A stretch of DNA of 64,000 nucleotides. Source: Pseudomonas sp. S31. Lineage in GTDB: Bacteria > Pseudomonadota > Gammaproteobacteria > Pseudomonadales > Pseudomonadaceae. Made by a program: the position numbers and the translations under genes. The notes below the pieces were generated by a model. The model ran no database searches and was not told the DNA's origin. It was given only the letters and a program-made list of their open reading frames with translations. The stretch lies in NCBI RefSeq assembly GCF_016648105.1, contig NZ_JACVVE010000011.1:88773-152772 (forward strand), read 5' to 3'. Below, in pieces: positions 20,787-28,902 of this stretch; the stretch's first letter is position 1; the number at the start of each line of letters is the position of its first letter.

Positions 20787-21445
20787 TGGCCCCGGCTGCA
20801 CTGCAACAGGCCCTGGGCGGCCTGATCGGCGAAGCGCGCCTGGTCGTCAGCGCGCTGCCTGACTGCGAGTTGAAACTGTGGCTGGTCGACGAGCAGAACA
20901 TGGACCGCGCCTTCAGCAGCGAGGAAACCCGACGCATCCTCGAAGAGCCGCCCTACTGGTGCTTCTGCTGGGCCAGCGGCCTGGCCATGGCGCGCTACCT
21001 GGCCGAGCATCCGCACTGGGTGCAAGGCAAGCGGGTACTGGACTTCGGCGCCGGCTCCGGCATCGCCGGGATCGCCGCCGCCCGCGCAGGCGCCCTGGAA
21101 GTGGTGGCCTGCGACCTCGACCCGCTGGCCTTGCAGGCCTGCCAGGCGAACGCCGTGCTCAATGGCGTGACGCTGGGCTACAGCAGCGACTTTTTCGCCG
21201 AGGCCGACCGCTTCGACCTGATCCTGGTGGCCGACGTGCTTTACGATCGCGCCAACCTGCCGCTACTCGATGCCTTTCTCGGCCGTGGTCGCCAGGCACT
21301 GGTGGCGGACTCGCGGGTGCGCGACTTCAGCCACCCGCTGTACCGGCATTTGGGCGTGCTCGACGCCCTGACCCTGCCAGACCTGGCCGAACCTCACGAA
21401 TTCCGCCGGGTCAGCCTGTACCACGCCAGCCGCGAGCCTTTATAG
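20786..21445 (+). CDS. Class I SAM-dependent methyltransferase (PrmA/ETFB-KMT-like)
   Basis: A 219-aa Rossmann-fold methyltransferase. Motif I is [20 protein letters not shown] (about 85-104), followed by [18 protein letters not shown] and the post-motif stretch [13 protein letters not shown] (about 147-159). This combination resembles the lysine protein methyltransferases of the METTL20/PrmA branch, so a protein lysine target is plausible but not proven. It lies between a YbaY lipoprotein and cnoX. Confidence 0.85.
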   Translation: MAPAALQQALGGLIGEARLVVSALPDCELKLWLVDEQNMDRAFSSEETRRILEEPPYWCFCWASGLAMARYLAEHPHWVQGKRVLDFGAGSGIAGIAAARAGALEVVACDLDPLALQACQANAVLNGVTLGYSSDFFAEADRFDLILVADVLYDRANLPLLDAFLGRGRQALVADSRVRDFSHPLYRHLGVLDALTLPDLAEPHEFRRVSLYHASREPL

Positions 21446-21476
21446 TGGTGCCATTCACGGTTTTGCGAGAGTCACA

Positions 21477-22349
21477 ATGAGCCAAGACACGCCGTATATC
21501 TTCGACGCCACCGATGCCAACTTCCAACAGGCGGTGATCGAGAACTCGTTCCACAAGCCCGTGCTGGTCGACTTCTGGGCCGAGTGGTGCGCGCCCTGCA
21601 AGGCGCTGATGCCACTGCTGGCGAAGATCGCCGAGGGCTACCAGGGCGAGCTGCTGCTGGCCAAGATCAACTGCGACGTCGAGCAGCAGGTGGTTGCCCA
21701 GTTCGGCATCCGCAGCCTGCCGACCGTGGTGCTGTTCAAGGACGGCCAGCCGGTCGACGGTTTCGCCGGTGCTCAGCCCGAGTCGGCGATCCGCGCCATG
21801 CTCGAACCGCACGTGCAGATGCCTGCACCGCCTGCCGAAACCCCGCTGGAGCAGGCCAAGGCGCTGTTCGCCGAAAGCCGCTTCGCCGACGCCGAGGCTC
21901 TGCTGGTGGCGCTGCTGGGTGAAGACAACAGCAATGCCGAGGCGCTGATCCTGTATGCCCGTTGCCTGGCTGAACGTGGCGAGCTGGGCGAGGCCGAAAC
22001 GGTACTCGACGCGGTCAAGAGCGATGAGCACAAGGCCGCCCTGGCGGGCGCCAAGGCCCAGCTGACGTTCCTGCGCCAGGCCGCCAGCCTGCCAGAAGTC
22101 GCCGACCTGAAGAGCCGCCTGGCGCAGAACCCGCAGGATGACGAGGCTGCCTACCAGCTGAGCATCCAGCAACTGGCGCGCCAGCAGTACGAGGCGGCGC
22201 TGGACGGGCTGCTGAAGCTGTTCCAGCGCAACCGCGGCTATGAGAACGGGCTGCCGCAGAAGGCCATGTTGCAGGTGTTCGAGCTGCTGGGCAGCGATCA
22301 CCCGCTGGTTGGGGTGTACCGCCGCAGATTGTCGTCGGCGATGTTCTGA
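21477..22349 (+). CDS. cnoX: Thioredoxin-domain co-chaperone CnoX (YbbN)
   Basis: A 290-aa protein with an N-terminal thioredoxin fold (about 8-110, DFWAEWCAPCKALMPLLAKIAE) and a C-terminal tetratricopeptide-like helical region (about 115-285). The architecture matches CnoX/YbbN, a holdase that binds oxidised clients and passes them to GroEL. Unlike E. coli CnoX (SQHC), this protein keeps a full CAPC redox pair and may be an active oxidoreductase. It starts 31 bp after the methyltransferase. Confidence 0.93.
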   Translation: MSQDTPYIFDATDANFQQAVIENSFHKPVLVDFWAEWCAPCKALMPLLAKIAEGYQGELLLAKINCDVEQQVVAQFGIRSLPTVVLFKDGQPVDGFAGAQPESAIRAMLEPHVQMPAPPAETPLEQAKALFAESRFADAEALLVALLGEDNSNAEALILYARCLAERGELGEAETVLDAVKSDEHKAALAGAKAQLTFLRQAASLPEVADLKSRLAQNPQDDEAAYQLSIQQLARQQYEAALDGLLKLFQRNRGYENGLPQKAMLQVFELLGSDHPLVGVYRRRLSSAMF

Positions 22350-22360
22350 CCTGAGGCCCT

Positions 22361-22455
22361 TTGCCTGTTCGGCCTCTTCGCGGGTAAACCCGCTCCTACA
22401 CGAGCTGGGAATTCTGTAGGAGCGGGTTTACCCGCGAAGAGGCCAGAACAGGCAA
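22361..22455. repeat. REP pair (inverted, GGTTTACCC type)
   Basis: Arms 22361-22400 and 22415-22455 are complementary apart from a single inserted base. They contain TTCGCGGGTAAACCCGCTCC. The pair lies between the convergent 3' ends of cnoX and the 114-aa gene and could act as a bidirectional transcription barrier. Confidence 0.9.
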
Positions 22456-22462
22456 TACCGAT

Positions 22463-22807
22463 CTAGCCAATCCAGTGATACACCGGCGCATCCACGCCAC
22501 TTTCCACTTTCACATCACTGCTGTGCCGCAAACGCACCAACAACCGCTTGCCCGCCGCCGTGCTCCCCGCCAACCCTTCCAACCGATCGAGCAACTCAGG
22601 CCCGTTCATCTGCCCGGCCTGACGCAGCAGGTCACGCGCCGCCGTCCACTGCCCATCATCCTGGCGTGGCGCCGCCACCAGTGCTGACGCAGGCACCTCG
22701 GCCACCGCCGCCACCTCGCTGCGCCGCCCCAACTGTGCCCACTCTTCAGGTTCGAGCTCGATGGTCAGGTCCACCGACCAATCCCCAATCTGTCCACGAA
22801 TTCTCAT
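22463..22807 (-). CDS. Conserved hypothetical protein, 114 aa
   Basis: I do not recognise this family. It is a small soluble protein: an N-terminal strand-rich stretch MRIRGQIGDWSVDLTIELEPEEWAQL, an Ala-rich middle, and a helix-strand C-terminus (LLDRLEGLAGSTAAGKRLLVRLRHS). No signal peptide, Cys pair or catalytic motif is visible. It is a single-gene unit, divergent from the zrgA operon about 130 bp away, so zinc control of this gene is possible. Confidence 0.7.
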   Translation of the reverse strand: MRIRGQIGDWSVDLTIELEPEEWAQLGRRSEVAAVAEVPASALVAAPRQDDGQWTAARDLLRQAGQMNGPELLDRLEGLAGSTAAGKRLLVRLRHSSDVKVESGVDAPVYHWIG

Positions 22808-22894
22808 GATGCATTCCTTGAAGCAGGGTCGATGGCGAACATGCTACCGCCCAACATGAAACCTGCGCCAGGCAGGCTGGCGGTGTACGGAAAA

Positions 22895-22910
22895 GTTGTT
22901 ATAACATTAC
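22895..22910. promoter_or_regulatory. Zur-box-like site upstream of zrgA
   Basis: GTTGTTATAACATTAC contains the perfect palindrome TGTTATAACA (22897-22906), the core of Zur operators (GTTATAnnATAAC-like). It lies 32-47 bp before the zrgA ATG, where it would overlap the promoter. Zinc repression of the operon is inferred. Confidence 0.6.
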
Positions 22911-22941
22911 CAAATCATTATCCCCTGTCCTGGAGTCGTCC

Positions 22942-23523
22942 ATGCGCCGCCTGCTGCTCGCCCTGCCCTTCGCCCTGCTGCCCCTGGCCATGGCCCACGC
23001 CCACGCCCACGACGAACACGACCATGATCATGCCCATGGCTCCCTGGGCGCCCACGAACATGGCGTGGCCAAGCTCAACGTGGTACTCGACGGCAACACC
23101 CTGGAGCTTGAGCTGGACAGCCCGGCCATGAACCTGGTCGGCTTCGAACATGCCGCCAGCAGCGAGGCCGACAAGGCCAAGGTGGCCGCCGTGCGCCAGC
23201 AGCTCGAACAGCCGCTGAAGCTGTTCGGCCTGGCCGCCGCCGCAGGCTGCAAGGACGACGCCCAGGACCTGGAAAGCCCGCTGTTCGGCGATGCCCCGAA
23301 AGCTGACGACGACGGCGACGAGCATGAGCACGGCCATGTGCACAGCGACATCAACGCCCACTACCAGCTGACCTGCGCCACCCCGGCCAAGCTCTCCCAG
23401 GTCGATCTCGCCCCGCTGTTCAAGGCGTTCCCGGCCACCCAGAAGATCAACGTGCAACTGATCGGCCCGAACGGCCAGAAGGGCGTGGAAGCTACCCCAG
23501 CCAAGGCCACGGTCGAATTCTGA
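22942..23523 (+). CDS. zrgA: ZrgA-family (DUF2796) zinc-associated periplasmic protein
   Basis: A 193-aa secreted protein: signal peptide LLLALPFALLPLAMAHA, then a His-rich stretch (HAHAHDEHDHDHAHG, about 20-34) and a second His/Asp cluster (DDDGDEHEHGHVHSD, about 130-145). The DUF2796 core includes HEHGVAKLNVVLDG and LELDSPAMNLVGFEH. Histidine clusters suggest periplasmic zinc binding, as proposed for ZrgA of Vibrio. It is followed within 2 bp by an ABC ATPase and preceded by a Zur-like box, which fits a zinc-starvation uptake operon. Confidence 0.85.
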   Translation: MRRLLLALPFALLPLAMAHAHAHDEHDHDHAHGSLGAHEHGVAKLNVVLDGNTLELELDSPAMNLVGFEHAASSEADKAKVAAVRQQLEQPLKLFGLAAAAGCKDDAQDLESPLFGDAPKADDDGDEHEHGHVHSDINAHYQLTCATPAKLSQVDLAPLFKAFPATQKINVQLIGPNGQKGVEATPAKATVEF

Positions 23524-23525
23524 AC

Positions 23526-24236
23526 ATGAACCAGCCGTTGCTCGAATTGCATGACCTGGTGTTTGCCTGGCCCGGCCAGCCACCGTTGCTGGATATCCCC
23601 GCACTGCGTCTCGAAGCCGGCGAGACCCTGTTCCTCAAGGGCCCCAGCGGCAGCGGCAAGACCACCCTGCTGGGCCTGCTGGGCGGGGTCAACCGCCCCG
23701 GCCAGGGCAGTATCCGACTGCTCGGGCAGGAGCTTGCCGAGCTGGGCCAGGGTGCACGCGATCGCTTTCGCGTCGACCACACCGGTTACATCTTCCAGCA
23801 GTTCAACCTGCTGCCGTTCCTCTCGGTACGTGAGAACGTCGAGTTGCCCTGCCACTTCTCGCCCAGCCGCGCCGAGCGCGCAACACGCCGCCACGGCAGC
23901 GTCGGCCAGGCCGCTGCGGCACTGCTGGCCCATCTCGGGCTGGACGACCCGGCCCTGGTCGGCCGACGCGCCGGCAGCCTGTCGATCGGCCAGCAACAGC
24001 GCGTGGCCGCCGCCCGGGCATTGATCGGCCAGCCCGAGTTGGTGATTGCCGACGAGCCCACCTCGGCGCTCGATACCGATGCCCGCGAGGCGTTCATCCG
24101 CCTGTTGTTCGCAGAATGCCGCGAAGCCGGTGCCAGCCTGCTGTTCGTCAGCCACGACCAGAGCCTGGCACCGCTGTTCGACCGCCACCTGTCGCTCGCC
24201 GAACTGAACCGCGCCGCCAAGCCCCGGGAGGTCTGA
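23526..24236 (+). CDS. ABC transporter ATP-binding protein (MacB/LolD type)
   Basis: A 236-aa nucleotide-binding protein with Walker A GPSGSGKTT (about 39-47), Q loop FQQFNLLPFLSV, signature LSIGQQQRVAAARAL, Walker B LVIADEPTSALD and an H-loop SHD. Its closest architectural class is the MacB/LolD/FtsE family, which pairs with FtsX-type permeases, and such a permease follows with a 1-bp overlap (TGATG). The substrate may be zinc-linked given the operon but is unknown. Confidence 0.92.
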   Translation: MNQPLLELHDLVFAWPGQPPLLDIPALRLEAGETLFLKGPSGSGKTTLLGLLGGVNRPGQGSIRLLGQELAELGQGARDRFRVDHTGYIFQQFNLLPFLSVRENVELPCHFSPSRAERATRRHGSVGQAAAALLAHLGLDDPALVGRRAGSLSIGQQQRVAAARALIGQPELVIADEPTSALDTDAREAFIRLLFAECREAGASLLFVSHDQSLAPLFDRHLSLAELNRAAKPREV

Positions 24237-25501
24237 TGTACCTGCTTCGCCTTGCCCTGGCCAGCCTGGCCAACCGCCGCTTCACCGCTTTTCTCACCGC
24301 CTTCGCCATCGCCCTGTCGGTGTGCCTGCTGCTGGCCGTCGAGCGCGTACGCACCGAAGCCCGTGCCAGCTTCGCCAGCACCATCAGTGGCACCGACCTG
24401 ATCGTCGGCGCCCGTTCGGGGTCGGTGAACCTGCTGCTGTACTCGGTGTTTCGCATCGGCAACGCCACCAACAACATCCGCTGGGACAGCTACCAGCACT
24501 ATGCCCAGGACCCACGGGTGAAATGGGCGATCCCCATTTCGCTGGGCGACTCGCATCGTGGCTACCGGGTGATGGGCACCACCAGCGACTACTTCAGCCA
24601 TTACCAGTACGGTCGCCGCCAGCACCTGGAGTTGAGCCAGGGCCGCGAGTTCGCCAGCGACCCGTTCGAAGTGGTGCTGGGGGCCGAGGTGGCCGACGCC
24701 CTGCACTACAAGCTCGGCGACAAGCTGGTGCTGGCCCATGGCGTGGCGGCCATCAGCCTGGTCAAGCATGACGACAAGCCGTTCACCGTGGTCGGCGTGC
24801 TCAAGCGTACCGGCACCCCGGTCGACCGCACCCTGCACATCAGCCTCGGCGGCATGGAGGCCATCCACATCGACTGGCACAACGGCGTGCCGGCCCGTGG
24901 CGCCGGGCGCATCAGTGCCGAGCAGGCCCGCACCATGGACTTGCAGCCGACCGCCATCACCGCCTTCATGCTCGGCCTGAACAGCAAGATCGCCACCTTC
25001 AGCCTGCAACGCGAGATCAACGAGTACCGCGGCGAGCCGTTGCTGGCGATCCTCCCCGGGGTGGCCTTGCAAGAATTGTGGAGCCTGATGGGCACGGCCG
25101 AGCAGGCACTGTTCGTGGTGTCGTTGTTCGTGGTGCTGACCGGGCTGATCGGCATGCTCACGGCGATTCTCACCAGCCTCAACGAGCGCCGCCGCGAGAT
25201 GGCGATTCTGCGGTCGGTCGGGGCCAGGCCGTGGCATGTCGCCGGGCTGCTGGTACTGGAGGCATTGTCGCTGGCTGCGGTCGGAATCGTCGCGGGGCTT
25301 GGCTTGCTGTACGCGGGCATCGCCCTGGCGCAGGGCTATGTGCAAGCCAACTACGGTTTGTACCTGCCGCTGTCCCTGCCAAGCGCCCATGAATGGAGCT
25401 TGCTGGCTATCATCCTGGGGGCTGCTTTGCTGATGGGCAGCGTACCGGCCTGGCGCGCCTATCGGCAGTCGCTGGCCGATGGCCTGTCGATCAACCTCTG
25501 A
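24236..25501 (+). CDS. FtsX/MacB-type ABC transporter permease
   Basis: A 421-aa protein from the ATG at 24236, which overlaps the ATPase stop. One N-terminal membrane helix (about 14-36), a large periplasmic MacB-like core (about 40-270) and three C-terminal helices (about 285-410) give the four-helix FtsX topology. ELMSxxE-type cytoplasmic coupling segment SLNERRREMAILRSVGARPWH is visible. Such permeases usually move or extract envelope substrates mechanically rather than importing metal ions, so its role in zinc stress is open. Confidence 0.9.
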   Translation: MYLLRLALASLANRRFTAFLTAFAIALSVCLLLAVERVRTEARASFASTISGTDLIVGARSGSVNLLLYSVFRIGNATNNIRWDSYQHYAQDPRVKWAIPISLGDSHRGYRVMGTTSDYFSHYQYGRRQHLELSQGREFASDPFEVVLGAEVADALHYKLGDKLVLAHGVAAISLVKHDDKPFTVVGVLKRTGTPVDRTLHISLGGMEAIHIDWHNGVPARGAGRISAEQARTMDLQPTAITAFMLGLNSKIATFSLQREINEYRGEPLLAILPGVALQELWSLMGTAEQALFVVSLFVVLTGLIGMLTAILTSLNERRREMAILRSVGARPWHVAGLLVLEALSLAAVGIVAGLGLLYAGIALAQGYVQANYGLYLPLSLPSAHEWSLLAIILGAALLMGSVPAWRAYRQSLADGLSINL

Positions 25502-25511
25502 GTACCGCGTG

Positions 25512-26036
25512 ATGATCCGATACCTCGGCGCCCTCTTCGCCGTCATGCTGTTCTGGTCGGCGCTCCCAGCCCTGGGCGCCGAACCGCGCGAACTGGACTG
25601 GCCTTCCCTGATCCCTGAGGGCGCCCCGGTCATCGAACCGCAACTGGCGCCGATGCACGACCTGTCGCAGTTGAGCGACGCCCTGGCCGAATCGGCGCCA
25701 CCCGCGCCCCAGCAAGCACCCGATGCACCGGTGGAAAAGAGCCTGGACGGCCAGTTGGTCAAACTGCCCGGTTTCATCGTGCCGCTGGAAGTCAGCGAGG
25801 AAGGCCGCACCACCGAGTTCCTGCTGGTGCCGTACTACGGTGCGTGTATCCATGTGCCACCGCCGCCGTCGAACCAGATCGTGCACATTTTCAGCGAGAT
25901 GGGCGTGCGTGTCGAAGACCTCTACCAGCCGTACTGGATCGAGGGAAAGATGCAGGTCAAAGCCTCCAGCAGCGAACTGGCCGACGCCGGCTACCAGATG
26001 GAAGCCGAGAAAATATACGTTTATGAGCTGAAATGA
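25512..26036 (+). CDS. DUF3299 periplasmic protein
   Basis: A 174-aa protein from the ATG at 25512. Signal peptide YLGALFAVMLFWSALPALGA is followed by a Pro-rich linker and the DUF3299 core (VKLPGFIVPLE, FLLVPYYGACIHVPPPPSNQ). A conserved cysteine and histidine in GACIHVPPP could bind metal. It is the last gene of the zrgA-ABC operon, 10 bp after the permease. Molecular function is unknown; a substrate-handling partner of the ABC pair is plausible. Confidence 0.85.
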   Translation: MIRYLGALFAVMLFWSALPALGAEPRELDWPSLIPEGAPVIEPQLAPMHDLSQLSDALAESAPPAPQQAPDAPVEKSLDGQLVKLPGFIVPLEVSEEGRTTEFLLVPYYGACIHVPPPPSNQIVHIFSEMGVRVEDLYQPYWIEGKMQVKASSSELADAGYQMEAEKIYVYELK

Positions 26037-26066
26037 GAACAGTTTCGAATTTGTAGAAGCGCTTCC

Positions 26067-26080
26067 TTGAGCTGGGTCAA
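26067..26080. promoter_or_regulatory. ANR (FNR-type) box upstream of oprG
   Basis: TTGAGCTGGGTCAA matches the ANR/FNR consensus TTGAT-N4-RTCAA at 9 of 10 defined positions. It is centred about 72 bp before the oprG ATG, a distance compatible with a class II site. Oxygen-limitation induction is inferred; OprG of P. aeruginosa is known to be ANR-dependent. Confidence 0.6.
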
Positions 26081-26145
26081 ACTTTTGGCGTGAACGCCTC
26101 CGTACCATTGGACTACTCGATTACTCACGTCCTTTGGGAGCTTTC

Positions 26146-26829
26146 ATGAACAAGTCCTTGCTCGGTGCCTCGCTCGTTGCCCTGGCGCTCGCAGCCCCTG
26201 TCGCCCATGCCCACCAGCCGGGGGACATCATCGTCCGCGCCGGCGCCATCACCACGGCTCCCAACGAAAACAGTGGCGACCTGAAATTCGACGGCAGCAA
26301 GGTCTCGGGCACCAAGGCGACCTTGGACAGCGACACCCAGCTGGGCCTGACCTTCGCCTACATGCTCACCGACCACGTCGGCCTGGAGCTGCTGGCAGCC
26401 ACGCCGTTCAAGCACACCGTGGGCGTCAAGGGCCTGGGTGGAGGCCTGGATGGCAAGCTGGCCGATATCAAGCAACTGCCACCGACCCTGTCGTTGCAGT
26501 ACTACCCGATGGAGCCTTCATCCAAGTTCCAGCCCTACGCCGGTGTCGGCATCAACTACACCCTGTTCTTCGACGAAGACCTCACCAGCCAGCGCAAGCA
26601 GCAGGGCTTCAGCAACCTTAAGCTGCAGGACTCGGTCGGCTTCGCCGCGCAACTGGGGATGGACTACATGATCACCGACAACCTGCTGGTCAACGCCTCG
26701 GTCTGGTACGTCGACATCGACACCAAGGCCAGCGTCGACGGCCCGACCGCCCTGGGCTACAGCAAGACCAAGGTCGACGTCGATGTCGATCCATGGGTGT
26801 ACATGGTCGGCCTGGGCTACAAGTTCTAA
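26146..26829 (+). CDS. oprG: OprG/OmpW-family outer-membrane protein
   Basis: A 227-aa small porin. Signal peptide ASLVALALAAPVAHA ends at about residue 22. The mature part is an eight-stranded barrel with OmpW hallmarks: GDIIVRAGAITTAPNE near the start, DHVGLELLAATPFKH, FQPYAGVGINYTLFF, DPWVYMVGLGYKF and a terminal F. OmpW proteins admit small hydrophobic molecules through a lateral gate. The start at 26146 has GGGAG upstream; a weaker ATG lies at 26134. Confidence 0.92.
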   Translation: MNKSLLGASLVALALAAPVAHAHQPGDIIVRAGAITTAPNENSGDLKFDGSKVSGTKATLDSDTQLGLTFAYMLTDHVGLELLAATPFKHTVGVKGLGGGLDGKLADIKQLPPTLSLQYYPMEPSSKFQPYAGVGINYTLFFDEDLTSQRKQQGFSNLKLQDSVGFAAQLGMDYMITDNLLVNASVWYVDIDTKASVDGPTALGYSKTKVDVDVDPWVYMVGLGYKF

Positions 26830-26846
26830 GCTGAGCGCTGTGAACC

Positions 26847-26952
26847 GGGGCTGCTTTGCAGCCCTTTCGCGGCACAAGGCCGCTCCTACAGGGGTTCACG
26901 CATCCCCTTGTAGGAGCGGCCTTGTGCCGCGAAAGGGCCGCAAAGCGGCCCC
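26847..26952. repeat. REP pair (inverted, GCCTTGTGCC type)
   Basis: Arms 26847-26890 and 26909-26952 are near-perfect inverted copies with the same core as the pair at 6605-6702. It lies between the convergent oprG and epimerase genes and may serve as a bidirectional barrier. Confidence 0.9.
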
Positions 26953-26959
26953 AACGTTC

Positions 26960-27892
26960 TCAACCCTTACCGAGCAACCGCGCCAGCCCCTCGACCATCG
27001 GTGTCGGCTGTGGAAAATCGAACCGCGCCAGCAACCGCTGGTTGTCCGCCCGCGAATGGCGGATATCACCCGAGCGCGCCTGACCATAGCTGATCGCCGG
27101 CAAGCGACCCACCACCTTCTCCAGCGCCTTGAGCAGCTGGTTCAGCGAAGTCGCCTGGTTCAGGCCGATGTTCACCGCGCCCTCTTCCACCTGCGGCTGC
27201 TCCAGAGCCTGCACCATCACCTGCACCAGGTCGCCCACATAGAGGAAGTCGCGGGTCTGCTCGCCGTCGCCGAACACGGTGATCGGCAGCCCCTGGCTGA
27301 CCCGCTCGCTGAAGATGCTGATCACACCGGAGTATGGCGAGGAAGGGTCTTGGCGCGGCCCGAAGATGTTGAAGAAGCGGAACACCACCGGCTCCAGGCC
27401 ATGCTGGCGGCGGTAGAAGTCCAAGTACTGCTCGCTGGCCAGCTTGTCGACTGCATAGGGCGTCAGTGGCGCCTTCGGTGTGTCTTCGGCAATCGATTGG
27501 CCTTCACCATTGTTGCCGTACACCGCGGCGCTCGAGGCGAACAGCACGCGGCGGATGCCCTGCACGCGCATGGCCTCACAGACGTTGAGCGTGCCGATGA
27601 AGTTGCTCTGGTGGGTCTTTACCGGGTCTTCGACCGAGGCCTGCACCGAGGCGACGGCAGCCAGGTGCACGACGGCGTGGCAACCCTGGGCAGCGCGCTG
27701 GACCAGCGCGGCATCGGCGACATCGCCTTCGATCAGGGTCAGGCGCGGGTTGTCCAGATCCAGGTTGGCGCGCTTGCCAGTGGACAGGTCGTCGAGGATG
27801 CGCACCGCGTAGCCTTTTTCCAGCAACGCATCGCACAGGTGCGAGCCAATGAAGCCGGCACCGCCGGTGATCAGGATGGGAGCGTCAGCCAT
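26960..27892 (-). CDS. NAD-dependent nucleotide-sugar epimerase (extended SDR)
   Basis: A 310-aa SDR from the ATG at 27892. The NAD site GGAGFIGSH is at about residues 10-18, DDLSTG near 34, SSAAVYG near 120 and the catalytic pair in YAVDK near 145, all intact. FFNIFGPRQDPSSPYSGVI matches GalE/WbpP-like epimerases. A UDP-sugar epimerase role in surface polysaccharide supply is plausible. It overlaps the RmlD-like gene by 8 bp, so the two are tightly coupled. Confidence 0.9.
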   Translation of the reverse strand: MADAPILITGGAGFIGSHLCDALLEKGYAVRILDDLSTGKRANLDLDNPRLTLIEGDVADAALVQRAAQGCHAVVHLAAVASVQASVEDPVKTHQSNFIGTLNVCEAMRVQGIRRVLFASSAAVYGNNGEGQSIAEDTPKAPLTPYAVDKLASEQYLDFYRRQHGLEPVVFRFFNIFGPRQDPSSPYSGVISIFSERVSQGLPITVFGDGEQTRDFLYVGDLVQVMVQALEQPQVEEGAVNIGLNQATSLNQLLKALEKVVGRLPAISYGQARSGDIRHSRADNQRLLARFDFPQPTPMVEGLARLLGKG

Positions 27893-28769
27893 GGCGGTAG
27901 AATCGGTCCAGTAGAGGTGGCAAGCCGGCACGCCAGGCGCGCGGTTTGATGCCGAAAGTGTGAAGAATCTTCTTGCAGGCCAGCACCGCATGCTGCGGCT
28001 CCTCGCTGGCATCGGGACGCGCCGCATGGGCCTGCGCGGTCGGCGCCTGCACCGCCAGCTGGCGATATTGGCCTGCTTCGGCAAGGATAGCCTGACCCAG
28101 CGCCAGCAGCGTGGTGGCCTCGTTACCGGCGTAATGATAGGTGCCCCACAGCGGCGCAGTGCAGTCGAGCTGCTTGAGCACCGAGAGGATCACCCGCGCG
28201 GCGTCGTCCACCGGCGTCGGGTTGCCCCGCCGGTCATCGGCCAGCAGCAGTTCCTGGGGTTGCTCGGCGCGGGTCAGGAAGCGGCCCAACGCGCCATCGA
28301 TGCTTTCGTCGAGCAGCCAGCCGAAGCGCAGCAGCACGTGCTGCGGGCAGGCCGCGCGCACGCTCTGCTCGATCCGCCACAACGCCTGGCCGCGCAGGCC
28401 CAACGGCACCGGCTCGTCCTTCTCGCTGTAGGCCGTGGCGCGCGAGCCGTCGAATACCCGGTAGCTGGAAGGCTGCACCAGGGTGATCTGGTGGTGCTGG
28501 CACAGTTCTGCCAGGCGCTCGACCGCGCGTTCCTGCAGGGCCAGGCGCTGGTCACTGACCGCCTCGGCCTGGAACCAGTCGAAGTAGTAGGCCAGGTTGA
28601 CCAGGGCATCGGGGCGGTGATCGTCGAGCAACTGGGTGAGGCTGGCCGGAGTCCAGCCGTTTTCCGGGGGCCGTGGCGCCAGGAATGCGATGTCCTCCTC
28701 GGCCCCGAGACGAATCAGCGCTTGCCCGAGGGCATTGCCACCACCCAACAGCATCAGGCGCATACGCAT
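27885..28769 (-). CDS. RmlD-like sugar-nucleotide-binding protein, catalytic Tyr/Lys missing
   Basis: A 294-aa SDR with an NAD(P) fold (MLLGGGNALGQALIRLGAEE at about 6-25, ALVNLAYYFDW, SSYRVFDG). By alignment with RmlD, the YxxxK catalytic motif falls at LGLRGQALWR, where Tyr is Arg and Lys is Leu. It is therefore unlikely to catalyse an SDR oxidoreduction on its own. It may be a regulatory or structural partner of the overlapping epimerase, as the human MAT2B subunit is for another enzyme. That role is inference. Confidence 0.85.
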   Translation of the reverse strand: MRMRLMLLGGGNALGQALIRLGAEEDIAFLAPRPPENGWTPASLTQLLDDHRPDALVNLAYYFDWFQAEAVSDQRLALQERAVERLAELCQHHQITLVQPSSYRVFDGSRATAYSEKDEPVPLGLRGQALWRIEQSVRAACPQHVLLRFGWLLDESIDGALGRFLTRAEQPQELLLADDRRGNPTPVDDAARVILSVLKQLDCTAPLWGTYHYAGNEATTLLALGQAILAEAGQYRQLAVQAPTAQAHAARPDASEEPQHAVLACKKILHTFGIKPRAWRAGLPPLLDRFYRHG

Positions 28770-28902
28770 AGAGTCAGCAGATCCGAACAGGTTGATAGGG
28801 GAAAGCGATCATTTTGCGGTTTCCGATGCGGGAAGTCCAACCAGTGGCTTCATGCCCACGCCAGGAGCCGGCTGGCCCGCGATTGGAGGAGCAGCCCCAC
28901 CC

